64,000 bases of DNA from an uncultured bacterium (GTDB lineage Bacteria > Bacteroidota > Bacteroidia > CAILMK01): the NCBI GenBank assembly GCA_903829945.1, contig CAIKRV010000001.1, positions 23,570 through 87,569 of the forward strand, in the 5' to 3' direction. Numbering within the stretch: position 1 is the first letter of the stretch; every line of letters starts with the position of its first letter. The translations under genes were made by a program, and so were the position numbers. This document shows, piece after piece, positions 34,892 through 42,651 of this stretch. The notes below the pieces were generated by a model. It saw only the letters and a list, made by a program, of their open reading frames with translations. It was not told the origin of the DNA and searched no databases.

Positions 34892-35314
34892 TTATCCGGC
34901 TATGGTTAATATATTCCCATTAATAGTAACGGTATATTTTTTTATTGGTGCAGGTGGTGGTCCGGAAACTACATTTCCATTGGTATCAAAAGTTCCTCCA
35001 TGGCAAGGACAAATAAAGTTTTTTGAACTGCCATCCCAACCAATGGTACAACCTTGATGGGTACAAGCAGCAGCCACGGCTACATAAGTAGTGGCAGCAG
35101 TTTTTACAACTATAATTCCACTATTATCATACACGTATCCATTAATGTTTTTAAGGGCAGCGTTAGCAGGTTGGGTTAAATCCAAGGTGATATTTACACT
35201 AGGTCCTTGGGGTGTATTTGAAGTACCTAATTTCGAGCAACCCTGTAAAAATGCTGCCGCGGCGGTTACCCCAAAAACTCCACAGCCAATTTTTATAAAA
35301 TCTCTTCTTTCCAT
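34892..35314 (-). CDS. Rieske [2Fe-2S] lipoprotein
   Basis: Exported redox protein of 140 residues. The N terminus MERRDFIKIG carries a twin-Arg (RR) motif and the hydrophobic stretch ends in a lipobox (LQGC, Cys26), indicating Tat export and lipid anchoring. The iron-sulfur ligands are complete: Cys84-Thr-His86 and Cys102-Pro-Cys104-His105, with Cys89 and Cys104 as the usual disulfide. Unlike cytochrome bc1 Rieske proteins there is no bc1-type neighbour; the partner is unknown. The barrel and, further on, the diheme cytochrome are on the same strand. Confidence 0.9.
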   Translation of the reverse strand: MERRDFIKIGCGVFGVTAAAAFLQGCSKLGTSNTPQGPSVNITLDLTQPANAALKNINGYVYDNSGIIVVKTAATTYVAVAAACTHQGCTIGWDGSSKNFICPCHGGTFDTNGNVVSGPPPAPIKKYTVTINGNILTIAG

Positions 35315-35400
35315 AAGTTAATGCAGTTTTGTTAGTTTAAATTAGTTTGAGTTTAAAATTCTTTGTCGTTTTATTTCTATTACGCCGCTCTTTTTAAAAA

Positions 35401-35444
35401 GGTGGGGTAAGAACCCTGAAATTATTTTAGCCTCATACCCCACC
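35401..35444. repeat. Nine-base inverted repeat between the Rieske and sigma factor genes
   Basis: GGTGGGGTA (35401-35409) and TACCCCACC (35436-35444) pair perfectly with a 26-base spacer. On the minus strand it is followed by TTTTTAAAAAG. It lies in the divergent promoter region of the two genes, where a terminator would be unusual. Confidence 0.5.
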
Positions 35445-35489
35445 AATATTTAAAAAGTGTCGTATCTTAGTTTATTAATTTAGAAAGTT

Positions 35490-36092
35490 TTGTTCAAGAA
35501 AAACAAATACAAGGAAGATGATTTAGAGTTAATTCTTGAAGGTTGCCTATCAAAGGACCCTTTGGCGGAACGTGCTCTTATTAAATTATTTTATAGTTAT
35601 GCTAAAAGTATTTGTGCCCGATATAGTGGTAGTCTTGAAGAAACTGAAGAAGTATTGAACGATGGTTTTTTAAAGGTATTCAATAACTTAGCTAAGTATG
35701 ACCATACCCAGCCCTTCAAAGCCTGGTTACGTACTATTATGGTTAATACAGCAATTGATAATTATAGAAAAAATCAAAAATTTGGCCATACGGTAGAAAT
35801 TGATGAAATTGAAGTAACTGATTTGAGCGAAGATGTTATCAGTAAAATCTCCGCTGATGAAATACTTGCTTTAGTTCAGCAATTACCGCCGGCTTACCGA
35901 ATGGTCTTTACTTTATATGTAATTGATGGCCACAACCATCGTGAAATAGCCGAATTACTTGGAATTAAAGAAGGTACTTCTAAATCAAATTTGCAAGATG
36001 CCAGAAAGAAATTGCAAATTATGATAAAAAGAGCCTTCCCTCATTTACATCTTGCCTATGCAGTAAAAATTAACAAAATCAATGAAAACTGA
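35490..36092 (+). CDS. ECF-family RNA polymerase sigma factor
   Basis: Alternative sigma factor of 200 residues that directs RNA polymerase to a target regulon. Region 2 (about 18-90) contains RYSGSLEETEEVLNDGFLKVF and region 4 (about 125-180) PAYRMVFTLYVIDGHNHREI, followed by AELLGIKEGTSKSNLQDARK, the helix-turn-helix. The start appears to be a TTG at 35490. The next gene overlaps its end by 11 bases and encodes a membrane protein in the position of an anti-sigma factor, so the pair is probably one regulatory unit. Confidence 0.9.
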   Translation: MFKKNKYKEDDLELILEGCLSKDPLAERALIKLFYSYAKSICARYSGSLEETEEVLNDGFLKVFNNLAKYDHTQPFKAWLRTIMVNTAIDNYRKNQKFGHTVEIDEIEVTDLSEDVISKISADEILALVQQLPPAYRMVFTLYVIDGHNHREIAELLGIKEGTSKSNLQDARKKLQIMIKRAFPHLHLAYAVKINKINEN

Positions 36093-37533
36093 AGATTTTG
36101 ATGACGCCATTAGGCGCAAAGTAGAAAGTGTTTATTTTAACCCTAAGCAGGGGGATATAGATCTTATATATCAACATGTTAACGGAAATGTTACGTCGTC
36201 TTTTTTTAAGAATTTCGGTGTACTAACATTTTCAGGTATTACATTATTAATTATAGGTGGATTAATAACTTGGAATATTATTCAGTATCGCCAAAATTCC
36301 AGCTTGGTTTCTCGAATTGACCAACTCAATAAAACTGTAATTGAAAATTCTGTTATTACCAATAAGGCCATAAAAGCTCAAGCTGAATTGGCTAATGTAA
36401 TGCAAAAGAAATATAATGATGCCATAGGAGCTGCTACTACCTATGAGCATAATTCTAATTATCAAGAATTGTCCGCAACTCCAAATCCTTCTCCCTATTA
36501 TGCTAATACTTCTAATGCAAACTTAAATTCAATATCCAATAATCATAAAAGCAATACTCCATTAGCAGTGATTGATCATCATGGGAACCCTGCAACCTCA
36601 GAAAATAATCAACATACAATTGTTGCTGATGCTGCAAAGGAAACCGTAAGCAATAATACGTCCTCTAAGAATGCAAATAATATTTCAAATGTAGGTAGTT
36701 CAAATTTGAATGACGGAAATTATCAAGATAAAAATCTTAATACAACAACAAAAGAAAATACAGTTTTGAAGGACAATGCAAGCGCAGCTAATAACAAAGC
36801 CATAGCTAACCAAACTTCTAATGTAGATTCCATTCATGAAAAAGAAAATAATAATGTAGCGAATAATTTAAAATCGAATGAAAATAAGCTATACAATAGA
36901 CCAACTTCTAAGAAAAGTTTATTCTCAGGATATTCTTTAAAAAATCTGCATTATATGGCAGGCCTTGGTGCTGAAATGGCAACCAAACAAAATGGTTTTG
37001 GTATAAATGCTCAAGTATCATTTAGCGATAGGTGGAGTATTGGGCTAGGATTGAAAGCATTGATGGTTAATAATGAACTTTATCCTGATGGGGATGATTT
37101 TCAAAGTAAAAAAGGGGTCAATTTCCATAAAGTATATATGCCTAATGATCCTGACTCAGGAAAGATAAATAATATACACACGAATAATCAATTAATTCAA
37201 ATTCCTTTGGCAATTAATTATACCATTCCGCTTCGCAAAAACTATGGTTTGTTATTTTCTGCGGGTACTGATATTGATATTTATGCTAATCAAAGAATAG
37301 AATATGCAACCATAAATAGCAGTGGATTTATTGATTTTTACCATAAAAATATTTCAGTGCCGGCACTTACCTTAAATAATGCAGTATTTTCTGCAGGTGT
37401 TCAGAAGCGTTGGGGTCATTTGGTGGCTCAATTAAGCCCGTATATCTGTCCGCAAATTACCTCAGTAGTATATAAGAAAGAGGATTTATATGCAGGTATG
37501 CGCTTTAGGTTATTTTACGCCTTTGGAATTTAA
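36082..37533 (+). CDS. Sigma-factor-linked membrane protein with N-terminal helix, low-complexity linker and C-terminal barrel-like region
   Basis: Unusual 483-residue protein encoded with the ECF sigma factor (11-base overlap). Residues about 1-45 are cytosolic and charged, and could bind the sigma factor. A single membrane helix lies at about 48-68 (VLTFSGITLLIIGGLITWNI). A coiled-coil-like part and a very long Asn/Ser/Lys-rich low-complexity linker (about 120-280) follow. The C-terminal 200 residues show alternating strands typical of a small outer-membrane barrel (MAGLGAEMATKQNGFGINAQ and VPALTLNNAVFSAGVQKRWG). A direct inner-to-outer-membrane link is conceivable; the family is not one I can name. 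Confidence 0.7.
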   Translation: MKTEDFDDAIRRKVESVYFNPKQGDIDLIYQHVNGNVTSSFFKNFGVLTFSGITLLIIGGLITWNIIQYRQNSSLVSRIDQLNKTVIENSVITNKAIKAQAELANVMQKKYNDAIGAATTYEHNSNYQELSATPNPSPYYANTSNANLNSISNNHKSNTPLAVIDHHGNPATSENNQHTIVADAAKETVSNNTSSKNANNISNVGSSNLNDGNYQDKNLNTTTKENTVLKDNASAANNKAIANQTSNVDSIHEKENNNVANNLKSNENKLYNRPTSKKSLFSGYSLKNLHYMAGLGAEMATKQNGFGINAQVSFSDRWSIGLGLKALMVNNELYPDGDDFQSKKGVNFHKVYMPNDPDSGKINNIHTNNQLIQIPLAINYTIPLRKNYGLLFSAGTDIDIYANQRIEYATINSSGFIDFYHKNISVPALTLNNAVFSAGVQKRWGHLVAQLSPYICPQITSVVYKKEDLYAGMRFRLFYAFGI

Positions 37534-37534
37534 A

Positions 37535-37858
37535 TTATAGATTTTGCATAGGATCCCAGAAAACCTTATCAAAATCTTGCTCCTGATTATCATTTATTTT
37601 AATACCCTCGTTTTCGAGTAAACTTTGCATGAGGTTTTCCCCTGGGAAATGATGCTTGCCACTTAATAAGCCATTTCGATTGACCACACGATGGGCGGGA
37701 ACCGGTGGCTCTGCCATACCTGAGTGGTTGAGTACCCAGCCCACCATTCTTGAAGAGCGCCCGCTTCCTATACATCGAGCTATTGCTCCATAAGAGCTTA
37801 CCTTACCTTTGGGTATCTTACGTACTACTTCATATACTTTTTCAGCAAAGGAAACCAT
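37535..37858 (-). CDS. Alkyltransferase-like (ATL) DNA-binding protein
   Basis: A 107-residue protein of the MGMT DNA-binding domain family. It has the helix-turn-helix-like YEVVRKIPKGKVSSYGAIAR, the RMVGWVLNHSG segment and the active-site block PVPAHRVVN. The cysteine of O6-alkylguanine-DNA methyltransferases (PCHRV) is alanine here (Ala55), so it cannot transfer alkyl groups but can still bind O6-alkylguanine and hand it to nucleotide excision repair, as known for ATL proteins. The start is four bases after a -7 box. Confidence 0.88.
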   Translation of the reverse strand: MVSFAEKVYEVVRKIPKGKVSSYGAIARCIGSGRSSRMVGWVLNHSGMAEPPVPAHRVVNRNGLLSGKHHFPGENLMQSLLENEGIKINDNQEQDFDKVFWDPMQNL

Positions 37859-37862
37859 GCTT

Positions 37863-37870
37863 CAAAGGTA
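37863..37870 (-). promoter_or_regulatory. -7 box (TACCTTTG) of the ATL gene, four bases before its start codon
   Basis: TAnnTTTG match on the minus strand, separated from the ATG at 37858 by AAGC. Confidence 0.5.
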
Positions 37871-37959
37871 TTTATATTTATTATTCAATAAGGAACTAAG
37901 CAAAGTCATTTCCTTATATATTTCGTAGTTTTTGTTAATTTAGCACCCGAATTAGGCAA

Positions 37960-38961
37960 ATGCAAGAACTTCATTTTTCAATTATTGTACCGGTATTCAA
38001 TAGGCCGGAGGAGGCAAAAGAGCTTTTGGAAAGTCTATGCTTGCAAACTTATACTGATTTTGAAGTTTTAATTGTTGAAGATGGCTCTTCTGTAACATGC
38101 AAAGATGTAATTGATCCTTATTTCTCTCGACTAAATTTAAAATATTTCTTTAAGCAAAATGAAGGTCCGGGGCCGACCCGAAATTTTGGTGCATCGAAGG
38201 CAGAAGGGAATTATTTTATTTTCTTCGATTCTGATTGCTTGATACCGGCCAACTATATGGCAATTGTACAACAATATTTACATGCAAATGATTTGGATTG
38301 CTATGGTGGCCCCGATCGTTCTCATCCTTCATTTACCCCGGTGCAAAAAGCTATATCCTATACAATGACCGCTTTTCTAACTACAGGAGGAATTAGAGGG
38401 GGTTCAAAAAAAATGGATAAATTCCATCCCCGTTCATTTAATATGGGTATAAGCAAAGTGGCCTTTGAGCGTACCGGCGGATACGCTGCCATGCGATTTG
38501 GTGAAGATTTGGACATGAGTATGCGCATAGCGGAAGCAGGATTGCATACAGGACTTATTATCGATGCATTTGTATACCATAAAAGAAGAACGGATTTTTA
38601 TAAGTTTTTTAAACAAATTCATAACTCTGGAATTGCAAGGATAAATTTATTCAAACGTCATCCGAGTTCATTAAAATTGGTGCATTTTATTCCTGCCGGA
38701 TTTGTAATCTTTTGCCTATTTTCAATTTTAATTTTACCTTTAGGATATAAGGCAGGAATGTTGTGTTTATTAGTATATAGTTTACTTTTATTTTTGGATG
38801 CTCTTATTAAAGAGAAAAACTTACTTGTGGCTATATTATCCGTAGAGGCGGCATTTGTACAGCATTTTGCATATGGCACAGGTTTTATCAAAGCCTTTTG
38901 GCGTAGAATAATATTAAAGCAAGAGGAGTTTCATGCCTATAAAAAGAATTTTTATAAGTGA
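37960..38961 (+). CDS. Family 2 glycosyltransferase with C-terminal membrane segments
   Basis: Inverting nucleotide-sugar-dependent glycosyltransferase of 333 residues. The GT-A fold begins FSIIVPVFNRPEEAKELLES, with the sugar-nucleotide-binding FFDSDC (DxD-type) near residues 89-94 and a C-terminal GEDLDMSMRI region for acceptor binding. Two hydrophobic segments (about 245-285) suggest membrane association. Acceptor and sugar are unknown; envelope polysaccharide or glycolipid synthesis is typical. It is followed by a hydrolase and an RluA-type gene in the same direction. Confidence 0.88.
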   Translation: MQELHFSIIVPVFNRPEEAKELLESLCLQTYTDFEVLIVEDGSSVTCKDVIDPYFSRLNLKYFFKQNEGPGPTRNFGASKAEGNYFIFFDSDCLIPANYMAIVQQYLHANDLDCYGGPDRSHPSFTPVQKAISYTMTAFLTTGGIRGGSKKMDKFHPRSFNMGISKVAFERTGGYAAMRFGEDLDMSMRIAEAGLHTGLIIDAFVYHKRRTDFYKFFKQIHNSGIARINLFKRHPSSLKLVHFIPAGFVIFCLFSILILPLGYKAGMLCLLVYSLLLFLDALIKEKNLLVAILSVEAAFVQHFAYGTGFIKAFWRRIILKQEEFHAYKKNFYK

Positions 38962-38999
38962 TATGGTCGTGATTTGTGGTATCAATTAAGTTGTCAAAT

Positions 39000-39647
39000 A
39001 TGATTCCAATATATTTAATTTCGGGAATAGGTGCTGATGAACGAATTTTCCGCAAATTAAATCTTCAGGGCTATGAATTAAAATTTATCCAATGGATACC
39101 TCCATTCCCAAATGAGACGATACAAGATTATTCAATAAGATTAAGTGCACAAATAAACACGTCGGATCCAATTATTATTGGATTTTCATTAGGAGCAATT
39201 ATTGCTGTTGAGATATCCCATTATCTAAAAGCTGAAAAAACTATAATTATTTCTGGTATTAAGTCCTATAAGCAGATGCCTGTGCTTTATAAAATAGCAG
39301 GTATATTGAAGATCGATAAACTTATTCCTTCGTGCTTTTATAAGCATAGTACCTTTATTGCAAAACTATTTTTTGCTACAGGCAGTAAAAATGACCAATC
39401 ATTAATTGGAAGCATTATTAATCATACGGATACAAATTTTTTAAAATGGGCCATTCATGGGTGTTTACAATGGCGTACCAAGATGGATTTAAAAAATTGC
39501 ATTCAAATACATGGCAGTGCCGATCGAATTTTGCCTATTAAATATATCCAAGCCGATTATATTATTCAAAATGGTTCACATTTATTACTGATGTACAATG
39601 CAACTGAACTAAGCGTACTTTTGCAACAAGTTTTAAATCCATGTTAA
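39000..39647 (+). CDS. Alpha/beta-hydrolase fold protein
   Basis: A 215-residue cytosolic hydrolase. Visible elements are the oxyanion-side ISGIGADERIF, the nucleophile elbow IIGFSLGAIIA (Ser in GFSLG), the acid strand IHGSADRILP and the catalytic His in NGSHLLLMYN. The substrate is not readable. The frame is open to a GTG at 38976, but the ATG at 39000 is preferred. The gene overlaps the downstream pseudouridine synthase by seven bases. Confidence 0.82.
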   Translation: MIPIYLISGIGADERIFRKLNLQGYELKFIQWIPPFPNETIQDYSIRLSAQINTSDPIIIGFSLGAIIAVEISHYLKAEKTIIISGIKSYKQMPVLYKIAGILKIDKLIPSCFYKHSTFIAKLFFATGSKNDQSLIGSIINHTDTNFLKWAIHGCLQWRTKMDLKNCIQIHGSADRILPIKYIQADYIIQNGSHLLLMYNATELSVLLQQVLNPC

Positions 39648-40324
39648 ACGTTATATACGAAGATAATCATTTAATTGCAGTCCATAAGCCAGCAGGAATA
39701 CCGGTTCAAGGTGATGAAACCGGTGATACACCGCTATCTGATATGGTAAAAGAATATATTAAGTATAAGTATAAAAAGCCCGGGGAAGTATATCTTGGCG
39801 TATTACATCGTTTAGATCGCCCGGTGGAAGGCGTAGTTATTTTTGCGCGGACCAGTAAGTCGGCCGCCAGAATGAGTGAAATGTTTCGTGAAAAAACAAT
39901 TACAAAAACTTATTGGGCCATAGTAGAAAAAAAGCCGCCACTACCATCAGGGGTTCTAACTGATTATATTTGGAAGGACAAAAAAGCCAACCGTTCTTAT
40001 TGTTATAAAAAGGAAAAGAAAGATAGTCAGTGGGCTCAGCTTACTTATAAAACTTTAGAAGAGGCAGATGGCTTATACTTATTAGAAGTCAACCCTTTAA
40101 CGGGTCGTCCGCATCAAATTCGTGCACAATTGTCCCATATGGGTTGTATTATTTTAGGGGATACCAAATATGGCTCCAAATTGCCCTTAAAGGATAGGTC
40201 CATTAGTTTACTTGCACGGAAAATAGCCTTTGTACATCCGGTACAAAATACGCAAATGGTACTTGATTCCTTTAAACCTCAAGGAAAATGGTGGAAAAAA
40301 TTTGCCGTAATGCTTACCAAATAA
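39641..40324 (+). CDS. RluA-family pseudouridine synthase
   Basis: RNA-modifying enzyme of 227 residues that converts uridine to pseudouridine in rRNA or tRNA. The catalytic loop is YLGVLHRLDRPVEGVVIFAR, with the essential Asp in HRLDRP (about 61-66), and the C-terminal GRPHQIRAQLSHMGC motif is complete. The N-terminal S4 domain is absent, as in the short RluA/TruC-like members; the target site cannot be inferred. Overlaps the hydrolase gene. Confidence 0.92.
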   Translation: MLNVIYEDNHLIAVHKPAGIPVQGDETGDTPLSDMVKEYIKYKYKKPGEVYLGVLHRLDRPVEGVVIFARTSKSAARMSEMFREKTITKTYWAIVEKKPPLPSGVLTDYIWKDKKANRSYCYKKEKKDSQWAQLTYKTLEEADGLYLLEVNPLTGRPHQIRAQLSHMGCIILGDTKYGSKLPLKDRSISLLARKIAFVHPVQNTQMVLDSFKPQGKWWKKFAVMLTK

Positions 40325-40415
40325 GTGGGAATTGTTTCATTTATGTCTGCGCGAATTTGAGGCTGAGGCAATAAAAATCTGTCATCATTTCACTCAAGAC
40401 ACGTCAAAATTTTAT

Positions 40416-40423
40416 TATCTTTG
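40416..40423 (+). promoter_or_regulatory. -7 box (TATCTTTG) for tRNA-His
   Basis: TAnnTTTG match, ending 17 bases before the tRNA 5' end. Confidence 0.55.
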
Positions 40424-40440
40424 CAGTTCCAAAATTTATG

Positions 40441-40514
40441 GTGGATGTAGCTCAGCTGGTTAGAGCACTAGATTGTGGTTCTAGGGGTCGTGGGTTCGAG
40501 CCCCATCCTCCACC
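40441..40514 (+). tRNA. tRNA-His (anticodon GTG)
   Basis: Cloverleaf with acceptor GTGGATG/CCTCCAC, D arm GCTCAGCTGGTTAGAGC, anticodon stem CTAGA/TCTAG around loop TTGTGGT, and a T arm with loop TTCGAGC. G at 40440 is the template for the extra G(-1) and the discriminator is C73, both marks of tRNA-His. CCA is not encoded. The pair 6-67 is T-C, a mismatch in an otherwise complete acceptor stem. Confidence 0.95.
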
Positions 40515-40515
40515 C

Positions 40516-40546
40516 AAGGCCCTCTCATTTGAGAGGGCTTTTTTTA
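40516..40546 (+). terminator. Terminator of tRNA-His
   Basis: GGCCCTCTC and GAGAGGGCT form a stable stem over ATTT, followed by a long T run. It directly follows the tRNA. Confidence 0.9.
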
Positions 40547-40584
40547 TGTAGTATTGACCTAATACAGATATTCTGGTCTTTTCC

Positions 40585-40592
40585 TAACTTTG
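40585..40592 (+). promoter_or_regulatory. -7 box (TAACTTTG) for the E1 dehydrogenase gene, five bases before the start
   Basis: Exact TAnnTTTG match followed by TCCGA and then the ATG at 40598. Confidence 0.5.
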
Positions 40593-40597
40593 TCCGA

Positions 40598-42649
40598 ATG
40601 AATGACGCCGATACTTCAACTCCAAAGGTTTCCATTCGCTATGCGCGAAAAGGCTTAAGTGACGAAATGCTCATTAAGCTTTATAAGAACATGTTGCTTC
40701 CGCGCATGATTGAAGAAAAAATGCTTTTACTTTTACGCAAAGGTCAAGTGAGTAAATGGTTTTCCGGAATAGGGCAGGAGGCCATATCTGTTGGGGCTAC
40801 CTTGGCATTGGAGCAGGATGAATATATCATGCCCTTGCATCGAAATTTGGGTGTATTTACTTCCCGAGGGGTGGACTTACAAAAGTTATTTGGTCAGCTG
40901 CAAGGGAAAAGTAGTGGTTATTCATTAGCTCGAGAACGCTCCTTCCATTTTGGAATTAAGGAACATCATATTGTAGGTATGATTTCCCATTTAGGACCGC
41001 AATTAAGTGTCAGCGCCGGAGTTGCTTTGGCACATAAATTAAAAGATGAACGTAAAGTATCCTTAAGTTTTACGGGTGATGGCGGCACTTCCGAAGGTGA
41101 ATTTCATGAGGCCTTAAATACTGCTGCCGTATGGAAACTACCGGTCATTTTTCTCATTGAAAATAATGGATACGGATTGTCTACAACCACCAATGAGCAA
41201 TACGCTTGTGAAAGCTTAGTAGATCGTGCCAAAGGCTATGGTATGCAAGGCTATAAAATTGATGGAAATAATATTCTGGAAGTATATCATACCATTCATA
41301 AAATTGCTGAAGAATTAAGATATAATCCTAAGCCTGTATTAGTGGAATGCATGACTTTTCGGATGCGTGGGCACGAGGAGGCATCAGGTACCAAATATGT
41401 ACCACAAAAGCTATTTGATTTATGGGCTAAAAAAGATCCATTAAGTAATTATGAAAATTATTTATTGGTACGGGAAGTTTTGGATAAGGCCACTATTGAT
41501 CAATTTAAAGAAGATTTTTCTGTCGAAATTAATCATGCATTAGAAGTAGTTCTGAATGAAGATGCTCCTATTCCGGTAACGGAACATGAATTGGCGGATG
41601 TCTATGCGCCTTTTATACCGGAACGTCGATCTACTTCCATCGTGGATTCACATAATTTTAATGTTTTTCCGGCCAAAACCGCAAAAGTTAAAAAGCGATT
41701 GGTTGATGCCATCCAAGATGGTATGCGCCTAAGTATGCAAAAATATCCGGAATTAATTTTAATGGGACAAGATATTGCGGAATACGGTGGAGTATTTAAA
41801 GTAACAGAGGGTTTTTATGAGGAATTTGGCAAGGAGAGGGTGCGAAATACTACACTTTGCGAATCGGCTATTCTTGGTATTGGGCTTGGGCTATCTATTA
41901 AAAAGATGAAGGCCATGGTAGAAATGCAATTTGCAGATTTTGTGAGTTGCGGTTTCAACCAAATTATTAATAATCTCGCAAAAATTAATTATCGCTGGGG
42001 GCAGAATGCAGATGTAGTTGTTCGAATGCCATGTGGCGCCGGCGTTGGAGCAGGTCCCTTTCATTCCCAAAGTAATGAAGCTTGGTTTTTCCATACGCCC
42101 GGATTAAAAGTAATTTATCCATCCAGTCCAATGGATGCTAAAGGTTTACTGGCATCTGCTTTTGAAGATCCGAATCCTGTGTTATTTTTTGAACATAAAG
42201 CTCTCTATCGTAGTATATCTGAAGAAATTTATGAGGATTATTATACTATAGAAATCGGGAAAGCACGTACAGTAAACTCCGGCAATGAAGTTAGTATTAT
42301 CACCTATGGTGCCGGGGTACACTGGACCTTAGAAATCATTGCTTCTCATCCCGAATTAAGTATTGATTTAATTGATTTACGCACATTACTTCCCTGGGAT
42401 AAGGATGCCGTAATTCAAAGTGTAAAGAAAACAGGTAAGGCGCTTATTTTACATGAAGACACACTTACGGGTGGTATTGGCGGTGAAATTTCGGCGTATC
42501 TGTCAGAGTATGCTTTTGAATATTTGGATGCTCCGATTGTTCGCGTGGCTTCCTTGGATACGCCTGTACCTTTTGCTCCTGAATTGGAACAAAATTTCTT
42601 GGCAAAAAAATACCTTTTAGAAAAATTATTAAACCTTATATCTTATTAA
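40598..42649 (+). CDS. 2-oxoacid dehydrogenase E1, fused alpha and beta subunits
   Basis: Thiamine-diphosphate-dependent decarboxylating component of a 2-oxoacid (probably branched-chain or pyruvate-type) dehydrogenase complex, 683 residues. The alpha half (about 1-360) has the TPP motif beginning FTGDGGTSEGEFHEALN (about 157-173) and FRMRGHEEASG. The beta half (about 365-683) begins VKKRLVDAIQDGMRLSMQKY and contains LMGQDIAEYGGVFKVT and GIGLGLSIKKMKAMVEMQF. The frame is open back through tRNA-His to 40475, so the ATG at 40598 is required. No E2 or E3 gene is adjacent. Confidence 0.92.
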   Translation: MNDADTSTPKVSIRYARKGLSDEMLIKLYKNMLLPRMIEEKMLLLLRKGQVSKWFSGIGQEAISVGATLALEQDEYIMPLHRNLGVFTSRGVDLQKLFGQLQGKSSGYSLARERSFHFGIKEHHIVGMISHLGPQLSVSAGVALAHKLKDERKVSLSFTGDGGTSEGEFHEALNTAAVWKLPVIFLIENNGYGLSTTTNEQYACESLVDRAKGYGMQGYKIDGNNILEVYHTIHKIAEELRYNPKPVLVECMTFRMRGHEEASGTKYVPQKLFDLWAKKDPLSNYENYLLVREVLDKATIDQFKEDFSVEINHALEVVLNEDAPIPVTEHELADVYAPFIPERRSTSIVDSHNFNVFPAKTAKVKKRLVDAIQDGMRLSMQKYPELILMGQDIAEYGGVFKVTEGFYEEFGKERVRNTTLCESAILGIGLGLSIKKMKAMVEMQFADFVSCGFNQIINNLAKINYRWGQNADVVVRMPCGAGVGAGPFHSQSNEAWFFHTPGLKVIYPSSPMDAKGLLASAFEDPNPVLFFEHKALYRSISEEIYEDYYTIEIGKARTVNSGNEVSIITYGAGVHWTLEIIASHPELSIDLIDLRTLLPWDKDAVIQSVKKTGKALILHEDTLTGGIGGEISAYLSEYAFEYLDAPIVRVASLDTPVPFAPELEQNFLAKKYLLEKLLNLISY

Positions 42650-42651
42650 AT

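Noticed and set aside
40475..40597. N-terminal 41-codon extension of the E1 dehydrogenase frame
   Set aside because: It begins inside tRNA-His and passes through the tRNA terminator and the E1 promoter box, so it cannot be translated as part of the gene.
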